DNA from: Gammaproteobacteria bacterium
Lineage (GTDB): Bacteria > Pseudomonadota > Gammaproteobacteria > Pseudomonadales > Pseudohongiellaceae
NCBI GenBank assembly: GCA_018401885.1
Contig: JAGYKB010000002.1
Coordinates: 1 to 64,000 of the forward strand
Length of the DNA: 64,000 nucleotides
Direction: 5' to 3'
Of the stretch, positions 1 to 7,997 are shown piece after piece; the stretch's first letter is position 1, and each line of letters starts with the position of its first letter. The translations under genes were made by a program, and so were the position numbers. The notes beneath the pieces were generated by a model, which ran no database searches, was not told the DNA's origin, and saw only the letters and a program-made list of their open reading frames with translations.

Positions 1-758
1 AGCCAAGGGGAGAACAAGCAGACCTGTTCAATCCCTTGCTCTACGCTATTGCGTGGCGCCAGACTGCGGCCGAATTTCGCGCGCTTTATTATCAGGGCTT
101 TGCGCTGGCGCAGCTGCGAGTCGAACAAGCACTCGCTGCGCGTGAGGCAGGCATATTCGATGATACGCGTCCTCTTGCGGTGATCACCGATGTTGACGAA
201 ACAGTGCTCTTATCTGGCGCCTACTGGGGACAGCTTATTGCCGACGGCGGCGATTTCTTCGATGACGCCACGTGGGATGCCTGGGTGCCGAGCAATCAGT
301 TTGTTGCAAGTCCTGGCGCGCTCGAGTTTGCCGCATTTTGCGAGACAAACGATGTGACGCTTTTCTTTGTCACGAATCGCGATCAGGGTGAGGCGACCTT
401 CGAGCTTGCGCTGGCAAATTTACAGGCCGCGGGGTTTGACAACGCGCGTGCCGACCATCTCCGCGTCTTGCGCGATACGTCTAACAAGGAGGCCGTGCAG
501 GCGCAGATTCGAGCTGACTTCCATGTAGTCGCTTCGCTCGGCGACAACCTCAATGACTTCGCGCGGCGCTACTATGTCACCGATGTGGGCGCGCGCGAGG
601 CGTTAATGCACGAAGACGCAGCTCGCTTTGGCGCTGACTATATCGTGTTCCCCAATCCGACAGACGGCCACTGGATTCGCGCGATCTTCGGCGAATCAGA
701 ACCGGCGCCAACCGACATGAACCGCCGCATACTGCGCGATGCAGCGCTGGGCCGCTAG
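1..758 (+). CDS. Class C acid phosphatase / 5'-nucleotidase, lipoprotein e(P4) family (5'-truncated)
   Basis: The frame is open from the window edge (codons from base 3), so the true start and any lipoprotein signal lie upstream; a TTG at 36 is not a convincing start. The HAD-fold motif I is visible as DVDETVL (about 180-210), followed by the class C hallmark of an aromatic pair (AYWG). VTNRD and GDNLNDF match the later HAD motifs. Members are outer-membrane or periplasmic phosphomonoesterases that dephosphorylate nucleotides and other organic phosphates. The following gene starts 91 bp downstream on the same strand. Family assignment is firm; the substrate is inferred. Confidence 0.85.
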   Translation, partial: PRGEQADLFNPLLYAIAWRQTAAEFRALYYQGFALAQLRVEQALAAREAGIFDDTRPLAVITDVDETVLLSGAYWGQLIADGGDFFDDATWDAWVPSNQFVASPGALEFAAFCETNDVTLFFVTNRDQGEATFELALANLQAAGFDNARADHLRVLRDTSNKEAVQAQIRADFHVVASLGDNLNDFARRYYVTDVGAREALMHEDAARFGADYIVFPNPTDGHWIRAIFGESEPAPTDMNRRILRDAALGR

Positions 759-849
759 AACTCGACACCACTTTCGTGCCGACCTATTATGTCGTTCTCA
801 CGCATGGCGACGACACATTTTTTCTAACTACTTACGCAGAGACCGCTCG

Positions 850-1944
850 ATGAACCCCGATATTCTGTTTACCCCATTTACTAGCCCCAAACTTACTCTC
901 AAAAATCGCGTTGCCATGGCACCAATGACTCGACAGTTTTCGCCAGACGGCGTACCCGACGACGCAGTGTTGCAGTACTACAAACGCCGCGCCGAGAACG
1001 AGGTTGGTCTCATCATCACCGAAGGCACGACGGTCAATCATAAGGCGGCCTCTAACGAAGTGCGCATTCCTGGTTTCCACGGTAAAGCACTCGATAGCTG
1101 GCATAAAATTGTCGAAGCGGTTCACGCAGCCGGCGGTAAGATAGCGCCACAACTTTGGCACCAGGGCGGCATGCGTCGACCAGGCGAGGGCGCTTATCCA
1201 GACTATCCGTCTGCCACGCCATCGGGCTTAGTAGGGCCAGGCAAAAAGGTCTATGAAGCGCTCAGCAATGCGGAGATTGACGACCTCATCGCTGCGTTCA
1301 CACAGGCGGCAAAAGATTCTAAAGATCTGGGCTTTGACACGCTCGAGCTGCACGGTGCTCATGGGTATCTCATCGATAACTTTTTTTGGGAAGGCACGAA
1401 CCAACGCGAGGATCAGTACGGCGGTTCGCTCGTTAAGCGCACGCGTTTTGCGACCGACATCGTACAAAGCATTCGTGCTGAAATCGGCGACGATTATCCG
1501 ATTATTCTCCGATTTTCGCAGTGGAAGCAGCAGGACTTCACCGCGCGCCTCGCGCCGAGTCTCGAAGAACTCGAACAGTTTGTGCAGCCGCTTTCAGCTG
1601 CAGGCGTCGACATTTTTCACTGCAGTACACGTCGATTCTGGGAGCCCGAGTTCGAAGGTTCTGACCTCAATCTCGCGGGCTGGGTCAAGAAGATCACTGG
1701 CAAGCCAACGATTAGCGTTGGTAGCGTCGGTTTAACTGAGGAATTTATTGCGACCTACCGCGGCGGCGAAGCCGAAGTTGCAAGCATCGATGATCTGATT
1801 ACGCGTATGGAGGCCGACGAGTTCGACATGATTGCTGTTGGTCGTGCGCTTATCGCAAACCCCGATTGGGTCACTAAAGTGCGCGCGGGCAAATTCGATG
1901 AACTGGTCACGTATAATCAAGAGATGCTGAGTCAGCTCATCTAG
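850..1944 (+). CDS. NADH:flavin oxidoreductase, Old Yellow Enzyme family
   Basis: This is a 364-aa FMN-dependent TIM-barrel ene-reductase. The open frame reaches back to 739, but ATG 850 (MNPDILFTPF) begins exactly where family members begin, so the upstream codons are taken as untranslated. Family landmarks are the N-terminal LKNRVAMAPMTR, HGAHGYLIDNFFW in the barrel, the N-x-R-x-D-x-YGGS segment (NQREDQYGGS) and the phosphate-binding C-terminal stretch VGRALIANPDW. These enzymes reduce activated C=C bonds or nitro groups using NAD(P)H. No pathway partner is adjacent, so the physiological substrate is unknown. Cytoplasmic, no signal peptide. Confidence 0.9.
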   Translation: MNPDILFTPFTSPKLTLKNRVAMAPMTRQFSPDGVPDDAVLQYYKRRAENEVGLIITEGTTVNHKAASNEVRIPGFHGKALDSWHKIVEAVHAAGGKIAPQLWHQGGMRRPGEGAYPDYPSATPSGLVGPGKKVYEALSNAEIDDLIAAFTQAAKDSKDLGFDTLELHGAHGYLIDNFFWEGTNQREDQYGGSLVKRTRFATDIVQSIRAEIGDDYPIILRFSQWKQQDFTARLAPSLEELEQFVQPLSAAGVDIFHCSTRRFWEPEFEGSDLNLAGWVKKITGKPTISVGSVGLTEEFIATYRGGEAEVASIDDLITRMEADEFDMIAVGRALIANPDWVTKVRAGKFDELVTYNQEMLSQLI

Positions 1945-2010
1945 CGGCGAAGCGTATTTTTATGCCGAAATCAGGCGTAGATTAGAAGGAATAAGAGGGA
2001 GACGAATGGA

Positions 2011-2913
2011 ATGAGAAGATGGCCGTCACGCATAAGATTACTCGCGATTTGCGTTGCGGCTGTTGCAGTCCTTGCCTATTTTTTACTCTCGACTCCGCCT
2101 GTCGATGACAGCGCTGCAATTTCAAGCAGCGAGGAAGCAATTGCCCGCGGTGCTTATTTGGTTAACGCGGGCGGCTGTGTTAGTTGTCATTTAGCGGTTA
2201 ATGAAGATGGCTCAACCGACTCGGCGGTTCTTAGTGGCGGCCACGCATTGGTTACCTATTTCGGTACTTTCTATGCTCCCAATATTACGCCGGACGTCGA
2301 GACAGGCATCGGTGATTGGCGGGCACAGGATTTTTTGCTCGCGCTTCAGCATGGGCGCTCACCTGAGGGCAGCTTTTATTTCCCGGCGTTCCCTTATCGC
2401 TCTTACGCAGGTCTGAATGATCAGGATGTTCTCGACATCGGTGCGTATCTCTTGTCACTTGATCCGGTAAACAATGCGGTCCCTGAACATGAAACACCAT
2501 GGTGGCTTTCGCGTTTTGCTCTGGTGGGCTGGAATCTATTGGCTGATCTAACAGGCGGGAAAGAACCTGAACTGATTTCGGAGCAAGGAGATTCATTACT
2601 GATCGAACGCGGCGCCTATCTTGCGCGAAATCTCGGACATTGTGGTGAGTGTCACACGCCGCGTAACGGTCTGGGAATTTCGCAGCTCGCGCGGGAATTT
2701 TCGGGCGCACAGTTAGGTGAGGATAAAGTCGAGGCGATTGACCGTGCGGCGTTAGAAGACTGGGACCGAAGCAGTTTTGATCTATTCTTACTGCTCGGAA
2801 TGAAACCCGATTCAGATTTCGTTGGCGGCGACATGAGCGATGTGATCGAGCACAACACCTCTCGCCTTACTGATGCCGACCGCCTAGCGCTAGCCGCGTT
2901 TTTCACGCGGTAG
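2011..2913 (+). CDS. Membrane-anchored dihaem cytochrome c
   Basis: This 300-aa protein has one N-terminal membrane segment (about residues 8-27) that would anchor it to the periplasmic face. Two haem c sites are visible: CVSCH (C56, C59, H60) and CGECH (C211, C214, H215). Two tandem class I cytochrome c domains of this size resemble the cytochrome subunits of membrane alcohol and sugar dehydrogenases, but no dehydrogenase partner lies beside it. An SD-like GAGGGA (1995-2000) is better spaced for an ATG at 2006, which opens a two-codon frame (ATG-GAA-TGA) whose stop overlaps this gene's ATG. Role: electron transfer, partner unknown. Confidence 0.88.
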   Translation: MRRWPSRIRLLAICVAAVAVLAYFLLSTPPVDDSAAISSSEEAIARGAYLVNAGGCVSCHLAVNEDGSTDSAVLSGGHALVTYFGTFYAPNITPDVETGIGDWRAQDFLLALQHGRSPEGSFYFPAFPYRSYAGLNDQDVLDIGAYLLSLDPVNNAVPEHETPWWLSRFALVGWNLLADLTGGKEPELISEQGDSLLIERGAYLARNLGHCGECHTPRNGLGISQLAREFSGAQLGEDKVEAIDRAALEDWDRSSFDLFLLLGMKPDSDFVGGDMSDVIEHNTSRLTDADRLALAAFFTR

Positions 2914-2975
2914 CCCTAAAGGATCGGTTTAGAAATTAAATGTAGAGGCTAAATCTACAGGTTAGTTGTAGAGGA

Positions 2976-3461
2976 CTAGTCGTTGTCGACGCGGAACGTG
3001 TCATGACAATCTCCGCATGAGCCACCTAATGCTCTAAAAGCACCGAGTGTCTGACCGCGGTCGCCAGTTGCAGCCAGATCTGCAAAGGCGTTGGCATTAT
3101 TCATTAATGCCATAGCTTTATTTTCGAACTCTGACTTGTTTTCCCAGATCACGTCTAACGCTTCGGTTTCAACATCAAAGTTGCGTGTATCGTGCATAAA
3201 AACGTCAGGGATTGTCGGCGCGAGAGCAGCGATGCGGCGTCCGTTCTTCTCTGCAAGCTCGGCATCAAAAGGTGCGCCGCGCGCCATGCCTGCGAGCGGC
3301 ACTAAATAGAAACGTAACAGTTTGAATACTGATTGACGCGTGTCGGTGGCGCTGGCTGCGACCTGCTCGGGAGTAGGGGCTTCTTGCGCGTTTGCCGTCG
3401 TTACTACAGCTGTGCTAAGTACTGCTACCGCGGTGGCTACCGCTAACGCTTTCTTTATCAT
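2976..3461 (-). CDS. Cytochrome c' (class II periplasmic cytochrome c)
   Basis: The 161-aa product starts at the ATG at 3461, preceded by AAGGA at proper spacing; the frame extends upstream to 3602 but those codons have no such site. A classic Sec signal peptide ends at ANA-Q (about residue 25). The single haem c motif CGDCH (C149, C152, H153) sits a few residues from the C terminus, the hallmark of four-helix cytochromes c'. The family carries a pentacoordinate haem and binds NO or CO, or transfers electrons. It is convergent with the dihaem cytochrome gene at 2011-2913; a weak TGTAGA/TCTACA hairpin (2941-2959) lies between the two stops. Confidence 0.88.
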   Translation of the reverse strand: MIKKALAVATAVAVLSTAVVTTANAQEAPTPEQVAASATDTRQSVFKLLRFYLVPLAGMARGAPFDAELAEKNGRRIAALAPTIPDVFMHDTRNFDVETEALDVIWENKSEFENKAMALMNNANAFADLAATGDRGQTLGAFRALGGSCGDCHDTFRVDND

Positions 3462-3584
3462 TGTTGTTTTCCTTACATAGCGACTAAAAAGGGATTCCAT
3501 CGTGGGTAAGTCTCGCCTAATGGGATGTGTCGTGCAAGTGCGCAAAAATGTGAGCGAAGGAAAATGAACGAATCGAGTATAACG

Positions 3585-3626
3585 AAAAATGCGCCGCGGC
3601 AATGCATGCGCGGCCGCGGCGCATAG
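3585..3626 (-). terminator. Rho-independent terminator after the small membrane protein gene
   Basis: A perfect 11-bp GC-rich inverted repeat (ATGCGCCGCGG, 3589-3599, with CCGCGGCGCAT, 3614-3624) is followed on the minus strand by a run of five T. It lies about 35 bp past the stop of the 3658-3942 gene and upstream of the cytochrome c' start, so it should separate these transcripts. Confidence 0.75.
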
Positions 3627-3657
3627 GTGGACAAGTTAGGGCTCCACCAAAAACGAG

Positions 3658-3942
3658 TTACCGCCTAGTGTAACCATAGTAGTCGTCACGCCTTTTCAGC
3701 GGCGCGAGAAAGAAGTAGAACACCCACGCAAACCAAGACAGGCAAACCATCGCGATCAGCCAAGCGATTTTTTCAAAGCCGGTGGTTTGATCCGATGTCG
3801 CGATAATCCAAAACGGCGCGATCCAAACAAGAAAGACCACGAGCGCGCCGAACACAGAAAAAGCGACCGACAGTATCGGTATGGCTATGATCAGACCAAT
3901 AAGGGTGAGGCCGAGAAGGCCGAGGGTCGAAAGAAATTTCAT
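3658..3942 (-). CDS. Small inner-membrane protein of unknown function
   Basis: This is a 94-aa, strongly hydrophobic protein with two to three predicted membrane segments (about residues 5-28, 28-48 and 60-82) and a basic, aromatic tail (KRRDDYYGYTRR). I do not recognise a characterised family. The reading frame is credible because it ends just before a strong terminator (3585-3626). It lies alone between the cytochrome c' gene and the deacylase gene, so context does not suggest a role. Confidence 0.65.
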   Translation of the reverse strand: MKFLSTLGLLGLTLIGLIIAIPILSVAFSVFGALVVFLVWIAPFWIIATSDQTTGFEKIAWLIAMVCLSWFAWVFYFFLAPLKRRDDYYGYTRR

Positions 3943-4100
3943 TCTGTGAACTCCGCATTAAACATGATGCTATGAATAATGCGAGTATCGTGCCAAGTGC
4001 GTTTTATGGCCTAGTTACGCAGTCTCTGTGCGCTCTTAGATACGGGCGCCTAGGTAGTTTCGCCAAGTTTTGACCTATCTCGCCACAGGGTGGTGTGTTT

Positions 4101-5735
4101 TCAAGGGGCCTGAAACCCGGGCCCATGCAGCACTCTTCCGGGGCGAGCGCCGGTGTGCTGACCATTCGCGACAACGACTTCGCCATTGACCAACACAGTA
4201 TTCACGCCAACTGCATACTGATGAGGCTGCTCAAATGTCGCTTTATCGATTATGATGTCGGGATCGAAAATCGCAATGTCGGCGAAATAGCCTTCGACCA
4301 ATAGGCCCCGGTCGCGAATGCTTAGGCGCTGAGCCGTAAGGCTAGTCATTTTGCGGATGGCGTTCTCGAGGCTTATCACGCCGCGTTCGCGAACATAGTG
4401 ACCTAGCACTCGGGCGAAGGTGCCATACTGACGTGGATGTGGCGCGCCCTCACCGAATACGCCCACCGGACCGTCTGAGCCGATGGCAACCGCCGGATGC
4501 TGCATGATGCGGTCGACATCCTGCGGGCCTATCGCATGATAGACCGCGCTGACATTGCCGATCCCTACAATCTCCATCGTCACCTCTGCCGCATTTTCGA
4601 CGCTTAGTTCGAGTCCGCGGTCGAGGGTGATATCGGCAAGATTTTTGCCTTCAATAGAACGATCGTTTGGGCTGCGCGAGATAGATACATTTTTGGGGTC
4701 GCCGCCGCCGCGGTCGAATAAAATTTTATCTACGATTGCCGCTTTGACTGCTCCACGAGTCTCGGGGCTCTCGAGGCGTTCAAGCATTTTCTCGCGTCCG
4801 CCTTCCTGTGCCCACTGCGGGATTAGTGCGTTGATGCTCGTTTGTGACGCGGTGTAGGGGTATTGATCGAGCGTGACGTCGACTCCGCGTGCGCGGGCTT
4901 CGTCAACAAGGCGTAGGCTGTCGACCGATGCTCCCCAGTTCTGCACACCGATCACCTTGTGATGGGTTATCTGAACGGGAATACCGGCCTGCTCCCCGAT
5001 AGCGATAGTTTCGCTCACCGAGTCGAGTAGCTGATTAGCTTCCTCGCGCATATGCGAAATATAGATACCGCCATACTGTGCGGCAACTTTTGATAGTTCG
5101 ACGACTTCTTCTGTTGGCGTGAAACTGCCGGGAACATAGAAAAGACCCGTCGAGATACCCAGCGCACCGTCGCGCATTGCTTCGGCAACCATAGCCTTCA
5201 TGCGTGCAAGCTCGAGAGGTGTCGCCCCTCTATCGTCGCGCCCGACAACCGCCTCGCGAATCGTGCCTTGCCCAACAAAGACAGCCCAGTTTGGGCTAAT
5301 GCGCTTGGCTTCGATTTCAGCGTAGTGAGCTGCAATAGGAAAAGGAGAGCTGCCGTCGTTGCCCTCGGTGAGCGTAGTCACGCCTTGCAAGAGGGAACTC
5401 TCCGCCGTGGGTACGTCGAAAATTCCACGCAGGGCGTGCGTGTGCGGGTCAATGAATCCCGGCGCCACAACCAGTCCCGTGGCATCGATAATCTGCGTGG
5501 CTTGCCTGTCGGCGAGATCGCCAATGGAGACAATTCTATCTCCTCGAATGCCAACATCGGCTTCGTACCAAGGGTTACCCGAGCCATCGACAATGCGGCC
5601 ATTGGCTATAATGGTATCGAAATCCTGCGCCAACGATGCCGACGAAAAAAGAAAGAGCAAGGAGCTAAGAGCAGAAAGAATAATAAGGCTGACTGAGAAT
5701 AAACTCTCTGTTGCTCGCAAGCGTTGCTTGTCCAT
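4101..5735 (-). CDS. N-acyl-D-amino-acid deacylase family amidohydrolase, exported
   Basis: This 544-aa amidohydrolase has a long hydrophobic signal peptide ending near SLAQ. ATG 5735 is chosen because it follows a GGGGA site; a TTG at 5765 extends the frame by ten codons without one. Visible landmarks are the beta-sandwich start (ANGRIVDGSG), the metal-binding GFIDPHTH, ISHMREE, ITHHK and the late IGSDGP aspartate. At the position where characterised D-aminoacylases carry a bridging cysteine (GNCG), this protein has GNDGSS. The family hydrolyses N-acyl-D-amino acids or related cyclic amides. It begins 23 bp after the M13 peptidase stop, consistent with co-transcription and use of peptide-derived substrates. 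Confidence 0.88.
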   Translation of the reverse strand: MDKQRLRATESLFSVSLIILSALSSLLFLFSSASLAQDFDTIIANGRIVDGSGNPWYEADVGIRGDRIVSIGDLADRQATQIIDATGLVVAPGFIDPHTHALRGIFDVPTAESSLLQGVTTLTEGNDGSSPFPIAAHYAEIEAKRISPNWAVFVGQGTIREAVVGRDDRGATPLELARMKAMVAEAMRDGALGISTGLFYVPGSFTPTEEVVELSKVAAQYGGIYISHMREEANQLLDSVSETIAIGEQAGIPVQITHHKVIGVQNWGASVDSLRLVDEARARGVDVTLDQYPYTASQTSINALIPQWAQEGGREKMLERLESPETRGAVKAAIVDKILFDRGGGDPKNVSISRSPNDRSIEGKNLADITLDRGLELSVENAAEVTMEIVGIGNVSAVYHAIGPQDVDRIMQHPAVAIGSDGPVGVFGEGAPHPRQYGTFARVLGHYVRERGVISLENAIRKMTSLTAQRLSIRDRGLLVEGYFADIAIFDPDIIIDKATFEQPHQYAVGVNTVLVNGEVVVANGQHTGARPGRVLHGPGFQAP

Positions 5736-5758
5736 TTTCAATCCCCGCTCTTCTCTGA

Positions 5759-7279
5759 TTACCAAATACGCACGCGGTCTTCTGGCGCGAGATAGAGCGC
5801 ATCTTCGGGCTGCACGTCGAACGCCTCATACCACTCGTCGAAGTTGCGAACCACGCCGTTGACGCGGAACTCGGACGGTGAATGCGGATCGGAAGTGAGG
5901 CGCTGGATTAGCGCGTCTTCACGGTACTTTCGCTGCCACACCTGTGCCCAGCTCAAGAAGAAGCGCTGATCGCCGGTGAGTCCGTCTATTAAAGGTGCCT
6001 CCTCGCCGCCGAGTGCATGTTTGTAGGCCCGGTAAGCGAGCGATAGGCCACCAACATCTCCAATGTTTTCGCCGAGAGTGAAGTTGCCGTCGACAAAATA
6101 GCCTGGCACTGGCTCGAACTTGTCGTACTGCGCGGCGAGGGCGGTTGTCAGTTTTTCGAAGTTCGCGCGGTCTTCGTCTGTCCACCAGTTTCGCTGAATG
6201 CCTTGGTAATCCGACTTAGACCCCTGATCGTCGAAGCCGTGACCCATCTCGTGCCCTATTACTGCACCTATACCACCGTAGTTCACGGCCATATCTGCCG
6301 CGGGGTCGAAGAAAGGAGGCTGAAGGATTCCGGCAGGGAATACAATTTCGTTGAACGACGAGTTGTAATAAGCATTCACCGTCTGCGGCGTCATTCCCCA
6401 CTCTTCACGATTGGTTGGCTGGCCAAGGCGGCTAATCTCATCGAGGTAGTTAAACTCACGCACGCTGCGTGCGTTGGCGAATAGGTCATCGCGACTAATT
6501 TCGATTGCCGACAGGTCTTTCCATTCGTCGGGGTAGGCAATTTTGGGTCGGAATGACTCGAGCTTCAGACGGGCCTCGACCTTGGTTTCTTCGCCCATCC
6601 AGTCGAGACTATCGATGCTTTCTTTCAGCGCGGCGCGCAAATTTTCCACGAGTGCTTGCATCTGGAGCTTTGCGGATTCGGGGAAATGCTTTTGCACATA
6701 GATTTGTCCCACTGCTTCGCCGAGTCCGTTGAGTGCGCCCACTCGCTCTACGCCACGCTCCCAGCGCTCACGCTGCTCTGGTACGCCGCGCAGAACCGTT
6801 GAATAGAAGTGGAAATTCTCGTTATCGATTTCCTGCGATAACACCCCCGCAAGATTCGAAATGTGCTGATAGCTCATATAGCTCACCCAGTCTTGAATGG
6901 GGATGCTGTCGAGCAGAGCGATAACCGGTGCCATAGCACTTGGGTAGCTCACATTGAGGTCGGACACTTTGTCTATCCCTGCTGCGCGCCAGTATGCGTC
7001 CCAGTCGAGCCCAGGATACTGCGCAACGAAGTCTTCGTAGCGCATGGGATTAAAGGTGAGGTCTCGGTTGCGGCGATCGGCACGTGGCCACAGATTTTCA
7101 GCGATCGCAGTTTCCAGCGCTAAAACGGCAGTCGCTTTTTCGGCTGCGTTGTTTATTCCAGCAAAACCAAGCATACGCTCAATGTGCGCGACATACTCCG
7201 CTCGTACGGTTTGGTACTGTTCGGTATCTAACAGATAGTAGTCGCGGTCAGGCAGGCCGATGCCCCCGAGGCTAAGCAC
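5759..7279 (-). CDS. M13 family metallopeptidase, catalytic part (frameshifted from 7228-7845)
   Basis: This frame carries the catalytic part of a neprilysin/PepO-like zinc endopeptidase. Landmarks are GLPDRDYYL at the junction, NAYYN, the zinc motif HEMGH (bases 6239-6253) inside IGHEMGHGFDDQG, the downstream ENIGD motif (third zinc ligand E) and the usual end RVRIW. The natural N terminus lies in another frame (7228-7845). Reading the two in series needs one extra base near 7290-7310, giving EVSV-ERERDPDRHQ-LVLSLGG, exactly what the family has there. As sequenced, this half lacks a start and signal peptide, so the enzyme is inactive unless the shift is a sequencing error or is bypassed. Confidence 0.85.
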   Translation of the reverse strand: MLSLGGIGLPDRDYYLLDTEQYQTVRAEYVAHIERMLGFAGINNAAEKATAVLALETAIAENLWPRADRRNRDLTFNPMRYEDFVAQYPGLDWDAYWRAAGIDKVSDLNVSYPSAMAPVIALLDSIPIQDWVSYMSYQHISNLAGVLSQEIDNENFHFYSTVLRGVPEQRERWERGVERVGALNGLGEAVGQIYVQKHFPESAKLQMQALVENLRAALKESIDSLDWMGEETKVEARLKLESFRPKIAYPDEWKDLSAIEISRDDLFANARSVREFNYLDEISRLGQPTNREEWGMTPQTVNAYYNSSFNEIVFPAGILQPPFFDPAADMAVNYGGIGAVIGHEMGHGFDDQGSKSDYQGIQRNWWTDEDRANFEKLTTALAAQYDKFEPVPGYFVDGNFTLGENIGDVGGLSLAYRAYKHALGGEEAPLIDGLTGDQRFFLSWAQVWQRKYREDALIQRLTSDPHSPSEFRVNGVVRNFDEWYEAFDVQPEDALYLAPEDRVRIW

Positions 7280-7845
7280 GAGCTGATGGCGGTCTGGATC
7301 GCGCTCCCGCTCACGCTGACCTCGAAAGGGCTCGCCGTGGCGTCAAGCTGTGCGCGCCCAAGCGCTTCTATGAGCGCTTCTTTTGAGTCGATTTGCGCGA
7401 GCTGTGCGAGGCTTTCTCGCAGTGGCGCGATACCCCGCGCATCTAGTGTTGCGGTATCCATGTAGCTCAAATAGTAGTCGCTGATCTTTTGCTCTATCGA
7501 GTCGGCTGGCGGTTCGGCGCTGGCAAGCTCGTCGATGATCTCGTTCACTCGCTGATCTGAACGATCGCCTAAGACTGAAAAAGAGCCATAATTACTGCGG
7601 TCAGCTGGTAGCTCGAACTCGTCTAGCCACTTGCCGTTGGCGAAGCGAAAGAAATCGTCGCCGGGTTTAGTCGCAGGGTCTTGCTGGCTGAGATCAATGC
7701 CGAAGCTGCCGAGTTCAGGCTTAGTGGCCGAGGCAGTCGTTTGCAGTGAGTCTGTTTCCACTTGGTCGGAAGGGGTTTCGCTGCACGCAGCTAGGCTTAG
7801 GCCAAGCAATAACGAGAAAACAGGGCGTGTTATATGAGGGTTCAT
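7228..7845 (-). CDS. M13 family metallopeptidase, N-terminal part with lipoprotein signal (frameshifted)
   Basis: Translation should start at ATG 7845, preceded by CTGGAG six bases upstream; the frame is open to 7896 but without a site. The first residues form a lipoprotein signal with lipobox LAAC, so the mature peptidase would be lipid-anchored in the periplasm or outer membrane. The body matches the M13 N-terminal lobe (DDFFRFANGKW, then NYGSF). After SPFEVSV (near 7305) the frame leaves the family sequence and ends in a Ser/Ala-rich tail unrelated to M13 proteins. See the entry at 5759-7279 for the catalytic half. Confidence 0.82.
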   Translation of the reverse strand: MNPHITRPVFSLLLGLSLAACSETPSDQVETDSLQTTASATKPELGSFGIDLSQQDPATKPGDDFFRFANGKWLDEFELPADRSNYGSFSVLGDRSDQRVNEIIDELASAEPPADSIEQKISDYYLSYMDTATLDARGIAPLRESLAQLAQIDSKEALIEALGRAQLDATASPFEVSVSGSAIQTAISSCLASGASACLTATTIC

Positions 7846-7936
7846 GATCGCTCCAGCAGGGTGGGAATAGTGACGGAACGAGTATAGCGAAAACACAGAG
7901 GGAGAGTTAAGCCTGATAGAGTGCTAGGCGGTTAAA

Positions 7937-7980
7937 ACAAAAAAACCCTCGAGTCGGGATCCCAGCTCGAGGGTTTTCAA
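7937..7980 (-). terminator. Rho-independent terminator after the first TonB receptor gene
   Basis: The arms AAAACCCTCGAG (7942-7953) and CTCGAGGGTTTT (7966-7977) form a perfect 12-bp stem with a 12-base loop. On the minus strand the stem is followed by a T-rich run. It lies about 20 bp past the receptor stop and separates it from the M13 peptidase gene. Confidence 0.88.
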
Positions 7981-7997
7981 TAAACTAGACAGCTAGG

